A stretch of DNA of 13,013 nt from Actinomycetota bacterium (GTDB taxonomy: Bacteria > Actinomycetota > Geothermincolia > Fen-727 > Anoxymicrobiaceae): assembly GCA_016649525.1 (NCBI GenBank), contig JAENXM010000025.1, positions 1 to 13,013 of the forward strand, given 5' to 3'. Position numbers and translations under genes: made by a program. Numbering within the stretch: position 1 is the first letter of the stretch; every line of letters begins with the position of its first letter. Below the pieces are notes generated by a model. It was given only the letters and a program-made list of their open reading frames with translations, was not told the origin of the DNA and did no database searches. This document shows positions 1 through 7,519 of this stretch, piece after piece.

Positions 1-1932
1 ATTCCCCACATCCGGCTGGTCATCATCCAAAGGAGCAAGCCCGAACACTTTATAGCCGAGCGCCGGCAGGTCGGGACAGAACCCCGCTTTCACTGCTTTG
101 AGACTACCATCGCCATACCGGGTAGCGTCTGCCAATTGCACCGGCAGGCGCTCACCGCCCGAAGAAACCCCGAGCCCTCTCCAGCCGGGCGGCAGTTCTG
201 CACTGAACTCGACCCAGGATGCGACCGGTCGAGAAAGGGGATTGAACACGAGCAGGGTGAACCCGTCTGTGTCTTTCACCCCGGCGAGGGAGCGCGCCGC
301 ATCCGACATCAAGTCGTCGGCCGCGCCCAGTGCTTCATTGAAACGTCGCTCCATCCCCACCGCCACCTCGTCGATGGAGCAGCCGCATATCTGGTCGTGG
401 AAATGGCAGTCCATCACCGTCCGCCACGCCTCCTCGAGCCTCTCGAGTGGATAAGGCGCCCCCGCCAGTGATGCGATAGTCGTTAGCTTTCCGGCGTCCA
501 GTAGCGCGAACTCGCAGGAGCGGTTCAGCTTCTTGAGCTCGATGCGCGAGCCGTATGTACCCCAGAGCTCGCGCTGGAACTCGCCCTTTATCACAGGCAG
601 CTTCTCGCGTGGCAGAGCTTCAAAGAAAGCCGAAGGCGTCGAGAACTTGAACGTGACACCTTCCACCTCCGAGTTCCAGGCCCTCGCCATATCGCCGTAT
701 TCCTTCTGCGGCCGTCCATGGTCTACTCCACCCGGGTAGAAGACCTGGTCGGAAGCGGACCGCGCTCTCAGATACCTGTAGTTCTTGAGCATCCAGCGGA
801 GCGCGCGCGAGCGGTCGGTCGGAACCGGGTGTCCGACGTTGTATTTCTTCGGCATGCAGGTCGCAAGGAGCCGCGTCCCGTCGAGCCCCTCCCAGAGGAA
901 CTCGCTCGGCAGGTCCCCGGGCGACCTTGCGCGTGAAAAAGCGAAGAACTCCGTTCCCGATTTCGAGAATATCTGCGGAAGCTGCGCGGTCATCCCGAAC
1001 GAGTCGATGAGCCACCCGCACCGCGATAGCATCCCGAACTTCTCGAGGCTGTAGCGCTGCCACGCGACCGACTGCCTGACGAGCGTCTCGCCGGAGATGA
1101 GGTTCACGTCCGGCTCGGAGTACATGCCGTTTACCGGTTCGATGCGCCCCTCGCGCACCAGTTTTACGATCCGCTCGAAATCCTCCGGGTCGCTCCGCCT
1201 GAACGGCTCCATGTGCGGGACCTGGTCGACGACGAACGTCATCTCGGGGTCCTCGTCCATCAACCGGAGGGCCTCCTTGAGGTTGCCGGCGCCTATCCTC
1301 TCGAAAACATCCCTCGTCTGCATCCACTCGACGTCGTAATGGATATGAGGCACGACGTGCACCGTACCCGGCTCGAGAGCCGCCGGAGGCCAATCGGGCA
1401 GCGGGCTAAAGCAGTCGGGGACTATCGGGAAGTCCCCGACCCCCTCCTTCATGAGAATGGGAACCAGGGGTATGATCTGCGGCGCCAGTTCCATGTCGAG
1501 CAGGAAGTCGATCAGGTGAAGGCCGTCAGCAAGCGGCATCCCCTCTGCGATTATCTCCATCGCGTCGCCCGGGGGAAACTCGAGCGCCACCACGTCGCTG
1601 ACCTTTGTCTCTCCGGAAGGGTAGCGCAGTACCAGCTTATCTCCCGGGGCCTTCCTGCCGTCGATAGCGATCTCGAGCCCGGTTATCCTCTGGTCGTACC
1701 AGGGGTTCGTCACCGTAAACCGGAACGAGTCTTCCACTCCGTCGCCGTCCATGTCGATGTTTCCGATGGCGTCCCTGAAAAAAAGCTGGTCGATGCCCTC
1801 GAGCGCGTCACGGGGGAGCAGAGCCTCCCCGAGATTATCGACCAGTGCCTTCAGAAGAAACGAAGACCCGCGGTTCAAAGGCTTGGAGGTAAAAAGGCGC
1901 TGAAAGAACCAGCGTACGGGGTGGTTTGCCAT
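1..1932 (-). CDS. Glycoside hydrolase family 38 alpha-mannosidase, partial (C-terminus off left edge)
   Basis: Open for 644 codons from ATG 1932 to the window edge, so the C-terminal beta domains are missing. The start is supported by an AAGGGGAG Shine-Dalgarno at 1937-1944 and an in-frame TAA further upstream. GH38 enzymes are zinc-dependent retaining hydrolases that cleave alpha-mannosyl linkages. The family signatures are present: PHIHYDVEW with zinc ligands H198 and D200, GWLIDSFG with D310 as the expected nucleophile and zinc ligand, SRIELKKLNR ending at R471, and HDQICGCS with H512 as the fourth zinc ligand and D513 beside it. No signal peptide is visible, so it is probably cytoplasmic. 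Residues 1-190 before the zinc site are unusually long and look like a separate beta-rich domain, with a DxDxDGxxD calcium-type loop at 60-68. It diverges from the TauE-like gene. The family call is firm; the glycan substrate is unknown. Confidence 0.9.
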   Translation of the reverse strand, partial: MANHPVRWFFQRLFTSKPLNRGSSFLLKALVDNLGEALLPRDALEGIDQLFFRDAIGNIDMDGDGVEDSFRFTVTNPWYDQRITGLEIAIDGRKAPGDKLVLRYPSGETKVSDVVALEFPPGDAMEIIAEGMPLADGLHLIDFLLDMELAPQIIPLVPILMKEGVGDFPIVPDCFSPLPDWPPAALEPGTVHVVPHIHYDVEWMQTRDVFERIGAGNLKEALRLMDEDPEMTFVVDQVPHMEPFRRSDPEDFERIVKLVREGRIEPVNGMYSEPDVNLISGETLVRQSVAWQRYSLEKFGMLSRCGWLIDSFGMTAQLPQIFSKSGTEFFAFSRARSPGDLPSEFLWEGLDGTRLLATCMPKKYNVGHPVPTDRSRALRWMLKNYRYLRARSASDQVFYPGGVDHGRPQKEYGDMARAWNSEVEGVTFKFSTPSAFFEALPREKLPVIKGEFQRELWGTYGSRIELKKLNRSCEFALLDAGKLTTIASLAGAPYPLERLEEAWRTVMDCHFHDQICGCSIDEVAVGMERRFNEALGAADDLMSDAARSLAGVKDTDGFTLLVFNPLSRPVASWVEFSAELPPGWRGLGVSSGGERLPVQLADATRYGDGSLKAVKAGFCPDLPALGYKVFGLAPLDDDQPDVGN

Positions 1933-1970
1933 TTCTCTCCCCTTTTGTGACTGAAGTTCGATGCCCGACA

Positions 1971-2000
1971 ATGATATGGTATCTTTTTAGACCGCCGCAA
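1971..2000 (-). promoter_or_regulatory. Candidate sigma-70-type promoter for the GH38 gene
   Basis: On the minus strand, TTGCGG (1995-2000) and TATCAT (1971-1976) lie 18 bases apart, about 40 bases before the mannosidase start. The -10 matches five of six consensus bases and the -35 only three. It lies in the 94-base divergent gap shared with the TauE-like gene. No equally good plus-strand promoter was found there; TTGTGA (1945-1950) with GACAAT (1967-1972) is weaker. Confidence 0.25.
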
Positions 2001-2026
2001 TATGGTGAAAGACAAGACCTGATCCT

Positions 2027-2836
2027 ATGTACGTTTTCTTGGCCATACTCATAGGTTTTTCCTCGGCGTTCCTGTCCGGCATGTTCGGCGTGGGGGGCGC
2101 GGTCATCTCCACGCCCGCCATCAGGCTCATCCTCGGCGCCTCGCCGGGCATCTCGCTCGGCACGACGCTGCCAGTAACCATCCCGACATCGCTGACCGGC
2201 GCTATCACATACTGGCGGAGGGGCTTCCTCGATAAAAGGGTGGCATACCTTTCCGCAGCGGCAGGCGTGTTCGGAAGCGTCGGCGGCGCCATGCTCACCA
2301 AGGTCCTGAACCTCCATTACCTGATGCTGATAACTGGAGCTCTCGTTCTGTATGTCGCCGGGCAGACCATTAACAGGGCGGCGACCGGCAATATCCCGTC
2401 CGGCAACACGGACGGTTCCGGGGAAGCCGCGGACGAGAGCGAGGAAACACCCGCGCCTCCAAAGCCTGCCTGGATAATCCTCCTGATAGGCCTCGGCGCC
2501 GGGTTCCTCTCCGGCCTGCTCGGTCTCGGCGGTGGAATAATACTTGTCCCGGGGTTCATCTACCTGCTGCGCCTGCCGATAAAGAAGGCTTTTGGAACAT
2601 CACTTGCCGTCATATCCGTGCTCGCCATACCCGGTACCGTTATCCACGCGTACCTTGGTCACATCTCGTGGTTGCTCGTCCTCTACCTCACAATAGGAGT
2701 CATCCCCGGTGCCTACTTCGGAGCCCGCGTCAGCATAAGGACCAGCGAGCGGGTGCTCTTCGCCCTTTTCGGCGCACTGATCGCCGTCTTTGGGGTAATC
2801 TTTATCGTTAATGAGATAATAAGCATGGTCGGCTAG
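2027..2836 (+). CDS. TauE/SafE family (DUF81) membrane exporter
   Basis: A 269-residue hydrophobic protein of normal family length with the internal two-fold repeat of TauE/SafE proteins. The first repeat is FLSGMFGVGGAVISTP near residues 15-30 and the second is FLSGLLGLGGGIILVP near 160-175. About eight membrane helices are expected, in two halves joined by an acidic, proline-rich loop at about 117-148. Family members are implicated in export of sulfite, sulfoacetate or other small organic anions across the inner membrane; the substrate cannot be read here. ATG 2027 is the first start after an in-frame stop at 2006 and gives the expected N-terminus, although I see no clear Shine-Dalgarno before it. 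The gene lies 51 bases upstream of the DUF6049-like gene on the same strand, so read-through is possible, but no functional link is evident. Confidence 0.88.
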   Translation: MYVFLAILIGFSSAFLSGMFGVGGAVISTPAIRLILGASPGISLGTTLPVTIPTSLTGAITYWRRGFLDKRVAYLSAAAGVFGSVGGAMLTKVLNLHYLMLITGALVLYVAGQTINRAATGNIPSGNTDGSGEAADESEETPAPPKPAWIILLIGLGAGFLSGLLGLGGGIILVPGFIYLLRLPIKKAFGTSLAVISVLAIPGTVIHAYLGHISWLLVLYLTIGVIPGAYFGARVSIRTSERVLFALFGALIAVFGVIFIVNEIISMVG

Positions 2837-2887
2837 GGGGGTCCGGGCAGGACGGAACCAGATGCGACCAGAAACGTTTATCCTGAG

Positions 2888-5005
2888 ATGATTTCAACTA
2901 TGAAGCCCTGCGGAAAAAAGACAGGAGCACGGCTGCTGTGTGCGCTCATGCTGTGCCTCCTTTCACTTCCATTCATGATGACCTCGGCCGGTGCCGCACC
3001 CGCCGAGCAGGAGCAGATAAAGGTCACGTTCTACACGGATGCCTACTGGTACAGGCCCGGCGACAAGGCCCGGCTCTCCGTAACGCTCGAGAACAAGTCC
3101 CAGCAGACAATTGAAAACGTATCGATAAGGTTGAGGCTGCACTCGCCAAACAGCTCCAGAGCCGGCCTCGACGCGGTCCTCGAGGGAAAGCCGAGAAAAT
3201 CGTACCGATACACCGAGACACTCAAGCGCGGCATCTCGCTCAAGCCCGGAAAGAGCAACTTCAAGTTCGACCTCGACTCGAGCAAAGTCAGGGTCTGGGA
3301 CGGCGTCTTTCCCCTCTCGGTCGAAGCCCTGGAGGAAGGATCCGTCGCGGATTCCTTCACCAGCACACTCGTGATTATGTCAGACCAGAACCCGCAGTCG
3401 ACGGTCCCACTCAAGCTATCGCTCGTCTTCGACATGCTCGAACCGCCGCACCGCGCGCCCGACGGGGACTTCAGCGACAACGGGCTCGCGGACGAGTGCT
3501 ACCCCGGCGGCAGGAACCCCGGATGGTACACCACGATCGCGGACGAGATGGAAAAGTACAAGAACCTGCGCACCACCTTCTCGCTCTCCCCGCTCGTGGT
3601 CGAAGAGATGCGGGACATGGCCGACGGCTACGTTGTCAAGAAGGGGCAGCGCGAGGAAAAGTTCGGCGCCAACTCCACCGAGGCGAAAAACGCCGAGTCC
3701 ATCTTGAACAGATATAAGAAGATGGCCCAGGATCCGAGGTTCCAGTTCCTCCAGACTCCGTATGCTTCCCCGGACCTCGAGAAGCTGGTCGCCTACGGCT
3801 GGTCCGACGACGCCAGGGGGCAGATCTCACGCGGCACCAGGAGCCTCGAGGCCGCCCTCGGCACAAAACTCGGAACCGATTACTTCTATCCTCCCGGCCT
3901 GAACTGCGACTCCCGCGTAATCAAGACGCTCGGAGGCAAGCTCGGTCAGTTCCTAATCCTCAGCCCGGAGCTCCTCGAGCGCAACCGCGACGGTAAAAAG
4001 CTCCTGAGGGGTCTCACCCTCGGCTCGCCGGTCGAGATCGAAGGGGCCAAGGAGAGCAAGGTCATCGCGCTGTTCGCCGACGGCCGCGCCGAAGAGCTCG
4101 TCCGGCGACTCGAGCAGAGCGGCGACGAGCACTTCGTCGCCCAGGCTTTTCTGAGCGAGCTCACGAACCTCTACCTGGAGAGGCCGTCGAAGCTCCGCAC
4201 CTGCGCTCTCGTCTGGCCGGGCTGGTGGCGACCCTCACACCGCGTGGTGCAGGAGATCATGAAGGCACTCTCCGGCGCGCCCTGGCTGCAGAGCGCCACC
4301 ATGGGCGAGAGCCTTTTCACCGTGCCCGTCATCCAGGATTTCGTGCTGGAGATACCGGAAAACGGCAGTCCGATGGACGCCTACTTCAAGCAGGTTAAAA
4401 AAGCCAGGGGCAAGTACGTCAGCTACACGAACCTCGTTTTCCGCGACAACCCCTTGCTCCCGCCGGTTCTTCATAACCTGGACATCTCTGAAAGCGACGT
4501 CTGGCGGCAGTGGGACCGAACGGAATCGGGTCTTCGTTTCGCCCACGCGATCACGGACACGGTCGATTCCGAACTCGGCAAGATAAAGATCCCTGCGATG
4601 AGTTCCATAACACTTACCAGCGCGGATGCGGATATCCCCCTGCCGGTGGCGAACGAGACCGGTTACAGGGTGAAAGCCACTCTGCAACTGGACAGCAACG
4701 GGCTTACCTTCCCCAAGGGTCAAACGCAGAAGGTTGTACTCGAGCCGAAGGAGAACATGCTCGAGATCCCGGTGCACGTCACAAAGAAGGGGCGCATCCG
4801 CTTTTTCGCGCGCCTCGAGTCGGACGGTACGGTCCTCGCGAAAACCGAGATGTCCGTGCTCACGAGCCGCTTCAACACTTTCGCGATCGTCCTGGTCGGC
4901 GGGATACTGGGGCTCATAGTCGCCGGCTGGGGCATCAAGTTAATCTCGAGGAGGAGGTTGGGGAAGCATAAGAAGAGGAACATCAAAAAGGCCGAGCAAG
5001 AATAG
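2888..5005 (+). CDS. Secreted, C-terminally anchored DUF6049-like protein upstream of murJ
   Basis: A 705-residue envelope protein. The N-terminus is a signal peptide: basic residues 6-15, a hydrophobic stretch at about 16-31, and a likely cleavage site at AGA (34-36). Next comes a beta-sandwich of CARDB/DUF11 type (about 43-160), then a region of about 300 residues opening with PLKLSLVFDMLEPPH that resembles a polysaccharide deacetylase or GH57-like barrel. A second beta domain (about 570-655) and one membrane helix (about 664-683) follow, ending in a basic cytoplasmic tail. The FVAQAFLSELTNLY and ALSGAPWLQSATMGESL segments and the position directly before murJ fit DUF6049, the actinobacterial family represented by Mycobacterium tuberculosis Rv3909 beside MurJ (Rv3910). 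Its function is unknown; a role in peptidoglycan precursor handling is inferred from context. ATG 2900 (residue 5) is an equally plausible start, and neither ATG has a strong ribosome site. Confidence 0.72.
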   Translation: MISTMKPCGKKTGARLLCALMLCLLSLPFMMTSAGAAPAEQEQIKVTFYTDAYWYRPGDKARLSVTLENKSQQTIENVSIRLRLHSPNSSRAGLDAVLEGKPRKSYRYTETLKRGISLKPGKSNFKFDLDSSKVRVWDGVFPLSVEALEEGSVADSFTSTLVIMSDQNPQSTVPLKLSLVFDMLEPPHRAPDGDFSDNGLADECYPGGRNPGWYTTIADEMEKYKNLRTTFSLSPLVVEEMRDMADGYVVKKGQREEKFGANSTEAKNAESILNRYKKMAQDPRFQFLQTPYASPDLEKLVAYGWSDDARGQISRGTRSLEAALGTKLGTDYFYPPGLNCDSRVIKTLGGKLGQFLILSPELLERNRDGKKLLRGLTLGSPVEIEGAKESKVIALFADGRAEELVRRLEQSGDEHFVAQAFLSELTNLYLERPSKLRTCALVWPGWWRPSHRVVQEIMKALSGAPWLQSATMGESLFTVPVIQDFVLEIPENGSPMDAYFKQVKKARGKYVSYTNLVFRDNPLLPPVLHNLDISESDVWRQWDRTESGLRFAHAITDTVDSELGKIKIPAMSSITLTSADADIPLPVANETGYRVKATLQLDSNGLTFPKGQTQKVVLEPKENMLEIPVHVTKKGRIRFFARLESDGTVLAKTEMSVLTSRFNTFAIVLVGGILGLIVAGWGIKLISRRRLGKHKKRNIKKAEQE

Positions 5006-5054
5006 CAAAAAGCCCGGGCTGAAGCCGGCCTCCTTCGCGCGGGGCGCCTCGGTT

Positions 5055-6668
5055 ATGACGCTCGGCACGGCCTCCAGCCGCGTAACGGGCTTCATCCGTA
5101 CCGCCGCCCTCGCCTCAATACTGGGGATGACGGGCGTGGCGACGAAGGAGATGGCGGACTCCTTCAACCTCGCCAACATCACGCCGAACATCGTCTACGA
5201 CCTCATACTGGGCGGGGTGCTTGCCTCCCTCTTCATACCGGTCTTCGTCGAATACCTGGCAACAAAGGACGAGGAGGAAGCCTGGCACGTCGCCAACTCC
5301 GTATTCAACATCTCGCTTCTTATCCTCACCGTCGTAACCCTTGCACTCTGCCTGGCCGCCCCCTACGTCATAAAGGCCCAGACCTTCCTCTCGCACGGCA
5401 CCCGCGCGACCATGGAGGCGAACGCCACACTGCTCCTCAGGTTCTTCATCTTCGAGGTCATCTTCTACGGTTTCTGCGCGATATATACGGGTATCCTCAA
5501 CTCCTACAAGCACTTCACCATCCCCGCCTTAGCGCCGATCGCAAACAACATAGTGGTCATAGTCACTGTCATCGTCTACCACTATTACCCGAACATCTAC
5601 GTCCTCGCAATCGGTGGTACTATCGGTGTCGTCGCGATGGCGATGATCCAGCTTCCGTGGGTAAGGCGGACAGGGTTCCGATACCGCTTCGTCTTCGACC
5701 TCAAGCATCCGGCGGTCCGGAAGATTGGCCGCCTTGCCGTGCCCGTGGTGGCCTACGTCCTGATAAACCAGATTGGGCTGTGGGTGGTGAACATCCTCGC
5801 CACGCAGGTGCGGGGCGGGATAAGCGCGTTCCAGTATGCTTACATATTCTTTCAACTCCCATACGGCATCGCGGCCGTCTCCATAATCACAGCCCTGTTC
5901 CCTACCCTTTCAGAGCACCATGTCAGGGAGAAGACGGGCGAGCTAATAGACTCCGTATCCCTCGGCATCAGGACGACCGCCTTCGTGGTCATACCAGCAG
6001 CGGTCGGATACGCCGTGCTGGCGAAGCCCATCGTGCGCCTGCTCCTTCAACACTTGAACTTCGGGACACGCGATACCGAGATGCTCTCATCCGTAGTGCT
6101 CTACTTCGTGCTGGGCCTGTTCTTTTTCTCCATCTTCATGCTGATACTCAAGGTCTTCTACTCGATGCAGGACACCAAGACCCCCATGATAATAGCCGCT
6201 GTCATCATCGGCCTGAACATCGCAGTCGATTTCATTTACTTCTACGGTTTCAAGACCGACGTGATGAAGGTTTCCGGGTTGGCCCTCGGAAACACCACGG
6301 CATACTTCGTGGGCGCGATCTGCGTATGGGCCGTCCTGCGGCGAAGGCTCGGGAGCCTGGATGGAGCCCGTATCGCCAGCTCGCTTCTCAAGATATGTCT
6401 CGCCTCCGCGGCGACAGGAGGCACCTGCTACGGGGTGTCGAAGCTCATAGAATCCTGGGTGGGCGTCAGCGACTTCTGGGCGCAACTGCTCCAGGTATCG
6501 CTCGCCATCATCGCGGGGGCCGTTGTCTATATCGGGCTCGCGCTGCTCCTCAAGTCAGAAGAGATGAACGCCCTCCGCAGGCTCCTGTCACGCTTCTTCA
6601 AGCGGAGGCAGTCTGAACTGGAGCCACACGGGGTGGACCCGGTCGATGAAGATAGTATGATGGATTAA
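5055..6668 (+). CDS. murJ: MurJ/MviN lipid II flippase
   Basis: A 537-residue polytopic membrane protein of the MATE/MOP superfamily with about 14 helices. MurJ flips lipid II across the cytoplasmic membrane for peptidoglycan synthesis. The N-terminal SSRVTGFIR matches the E. coli SRVLGFAR segment, with R9 and R15 aligning to essential R18 and R24. PNIVYDLILGGVLASLFIPV and YAYIFFQLPYGIAAVSIITALFP match actinobacterial MurJ; the E. coli R52 and R270 equivalents are not arginine. The C-terminus is a short acidic tail with none of the pseudokinase domain found in mycobacterial MurJ. ATG 5055 has no convincing Shine-Dalgarno, and the in-frame sequence upstream (KPASFARGASV) looks homologous to MurJ N-termini. 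The frame is open back to a TAA at 4941 but contains no ATG, GTG or TTG, so the true start may be a rare codon (ATA 4968 or CTG 5019). It probably forms an operon with the preceding gene. Confidence 0.92.
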   Translation: MTLGTASSRVTGFIRTAALASILGMTGVATKEMADSFNLANITPNIVYDLILGGVLASLFIPVFVEYLATKDEEEAWHVANSVFNISLLILTVVTLALCLAAPYVIKAQTFLSHGTRATMEANATLLLRFFIFEVIFYGFCAIYTGILNSYKHFTIPALAPIANNIVVIVTVIVYHYYPNIYVLAIGGTIGVVAMAMIQLPWVRRTGFRYRFVFDLKHPAVRKIGRLAVPVVAYVLINQIGLWVVNILATQVRGGISAFQYAYIFFQLPYGIAAVSIITALFPTLSEHHVREKTGELIDSVSLGIRTTAFVVIPAAVGYAVLAKPIVRLLLQHLNFGTRDTEMLSSVVLYFVLGLFFFSIFMLILKVFYSMQDTKTPMIIAAVIIGLNIAVDFIYFYGFKTDVMKVSGLALGNTTAYFVGAICVWAVLRRRLGSLDGARIASSLLKICLASAATGGTCYGVSKLIESWVGVSDFWAQLLQVSLAIIAGAVVYIGLALLLKSEEMNALRRLLSRFFKRRQSELEPHGVDPVDEDSMMD

Positions 6669-6700
6669 CAGGACAGTCTCCGGGCCTTGTGTCCTTGAAC

Positions 6701-6706
6701 GGAGGT
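6701..6706 (+). promoter_or_regulatory. Ribosome binding site that fixes a TTG start
   Basis: A perfect GGAGGT lies seven bases before TTG 6714. This supports the non-ATG start of the small membrane protein gene, whose next in-frame ATG would remove the transmembrane segment. Confidence 0.75.
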
Positions 6707-6713
6707 CATCGAT

Positions 6714-7157
6714 TTGCATCCGCTGCGCGCGCTGAACGATGAAGGCGGACAGATACTCCGCCAGATCATCCTGATCGGTATCATCGTCCTGGCGGTAGTC
6801 TTCCTGCTCGTCGAGGTCGGGCCGATAATCTGGGGGCGTATCTTCATAATAAACGACGCGGAGGACGTGGCGAACGCCGTGGCCTTTGAGTACAAGTTGA
6901 CGGGCAGCGACTCGGACGCGGTCCAAGAGGCCGCCACCAAAATGAGGTTGATGGGCTACTCGGACGACGAGATCAGGGAATCGGTGGTCGAGTTCCTGCC
7001 TGTAGAATCAAAGACGAAAGAGAAGGTCCGAGTGACTATCGTCCGGTACGCGAATACCCTTATCACCCGTCACATAAAATACTTCAAGCGGTTCGCACGG
7101 ATGGCCAAGACGAAGGAGGTAAGCATAGCCAGCTCGACCCCGTGGGAGAGCGAATAA
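6714..7157 (+). CDS. Small single-pass membrane protein, TadE-like
   Basis: A 147-residue protein beginning at TTG 6714 behind a perfect GGAGGT. The layout is a short cytoplasmic N-terminus ending in NDEGGQ, one long hydrophobic helix (about 16-36), then a hydrophilic extracytoplasmic domain with the helical stretch RIFIINDAEDVANAVAFEY and a basic C-terminal part. The arrangement of DEGGQ, helix and then a conserved helical segment is reminiscent of TadE/TadG-like pilus-associated minor proteins. The rest is not recognisable and no other pilus gene is in the window, so the family call is tentative. It lies 45 bases after murJ on the same strand and is probably co-transcribed with it. An envelope role is inferred from the membrane topology and the company it keeps. 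Confidence 0.7.
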   Translation: MHPLRALNDEGGQILRQIILIGIIVLAVVFLLVEVGPIIWGRIFIINDAEDVANAVAFEYKLTGSDSDAVQEAATKMRLMGYSDDEIRESVVEFLPVESKTKEKVRVTIVRYANTLITRHIKYFKRFARMAKTKEVSIASSTPWESE

Positions 7158-7161
7158 TTCC

Positions 7162-7185
7162 CCTGCCGCCGTGTTTCCCCGCAGG
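7162..7185. terminator. Weak hairpin between convergent genes
   Basis: CCTGC (7162-7166) and GCAGG (7181-7185) can pair across a 14-base loop in the 28-base gap between two converging genes. There is no U-tract on either strand and the stem is short, so this is a weak candidate for a bidirectional terminator. Confidence 0.18.
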
Positions 7186-7446
7186 CTAGGTCTTCTCCTG
7201 GTGCTCGGTGTCGACGGGATAGAAAAAGTGGATCGCGTTGCGGTTCAGGGCAACGAAGGGCGTCTTGCGCAAGAGCTTCCCGTCGGCGATGCCGTAGATC
7301 TCCACTTCGGTGAAAGCGATGAAGGTGGCTTCCTTGAGGTTGAATAGGTCAAGGAGCCTCGAGCCCGGATAGCGGGACATGTCGCCCGCAATGCGGAAAC
7401 GGTCCATCATTATGGTAACCCTGATCTTTTCTTTTTCGATGTGCAT
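7186..7446 (-). CDS. Conserved 86-residue hypothetical protein, possibly DUF6812-like
   Basis: A small soluble protein with no signal peptide or membrane helix. ATG 7446 is preceded by GGGAGG about ten bases upstream. The sequence alternates beta-type hydrophobic stretches: KIRVTIMMDRFRIAGDM, then a RLLDLFNLKEATFIAFTEVEIY segment, then TPFVALNRNAIHFFYPVD. This pattern (a strand with an xxxG turn, an RLLDLFN-like motif, then a residue-level FIAFTEVE strand) resembles a family I recall as DUF6812, which has no assigned function. That match is from memory and should be treated as tentative. The gene lies 73 bases downstream of the DUF2085 gene on the same strand and converges on the TadE-like gene. 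It could be a small beta-barrel adaptor, but nothing in the sequence shows a ligand or partner. Confidence 0.7.
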   Translation of the reverse strand: MHIEKEKIRVTIMMDRFRIAGDMSRYPGSRLLDLFNLKEATFIAFTEVEIYGIADGKLLRKTPFVALNRNAIHFFYPVDTEHQEKT

Positions 7447-7519
7447 GATGAGCGAGCCTCCCGTCCCTGGTCGCCGTGTACCTACGGGTTAGTCTATACC
7501 GTTGGCGTGCATGTAACCA

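Noticed and set aside
620..1393. Long minus-strand ORF of 257 codons inside the GH38 region.
   Set aside because: It is arginine-rich out-of-frame reading of the mannosidase gene, whose own frame carries all the GH38 motifs.
1213..1950. Plus-strand ORF of 245 codons.
   Set aside because: Opposite-strand shadow of the GH38 gene with no recognisable motif.
5657..6616. Plus-strand ORF of 319 codons within murJ.
   Set aside because: Proline- and arginine-rich frame-shifted shadow of murJ; the MurJ frame is clearly the coding one.
6670..6695. Inverted repeat AGGACA/TGTCCT between murJ and the TadE-like gene, a possible terminator.
   Set aside because: Six base pairs with a 14-base loop and no T-run; the downstream gene has a strong ribosome site and appears co-transcribed.
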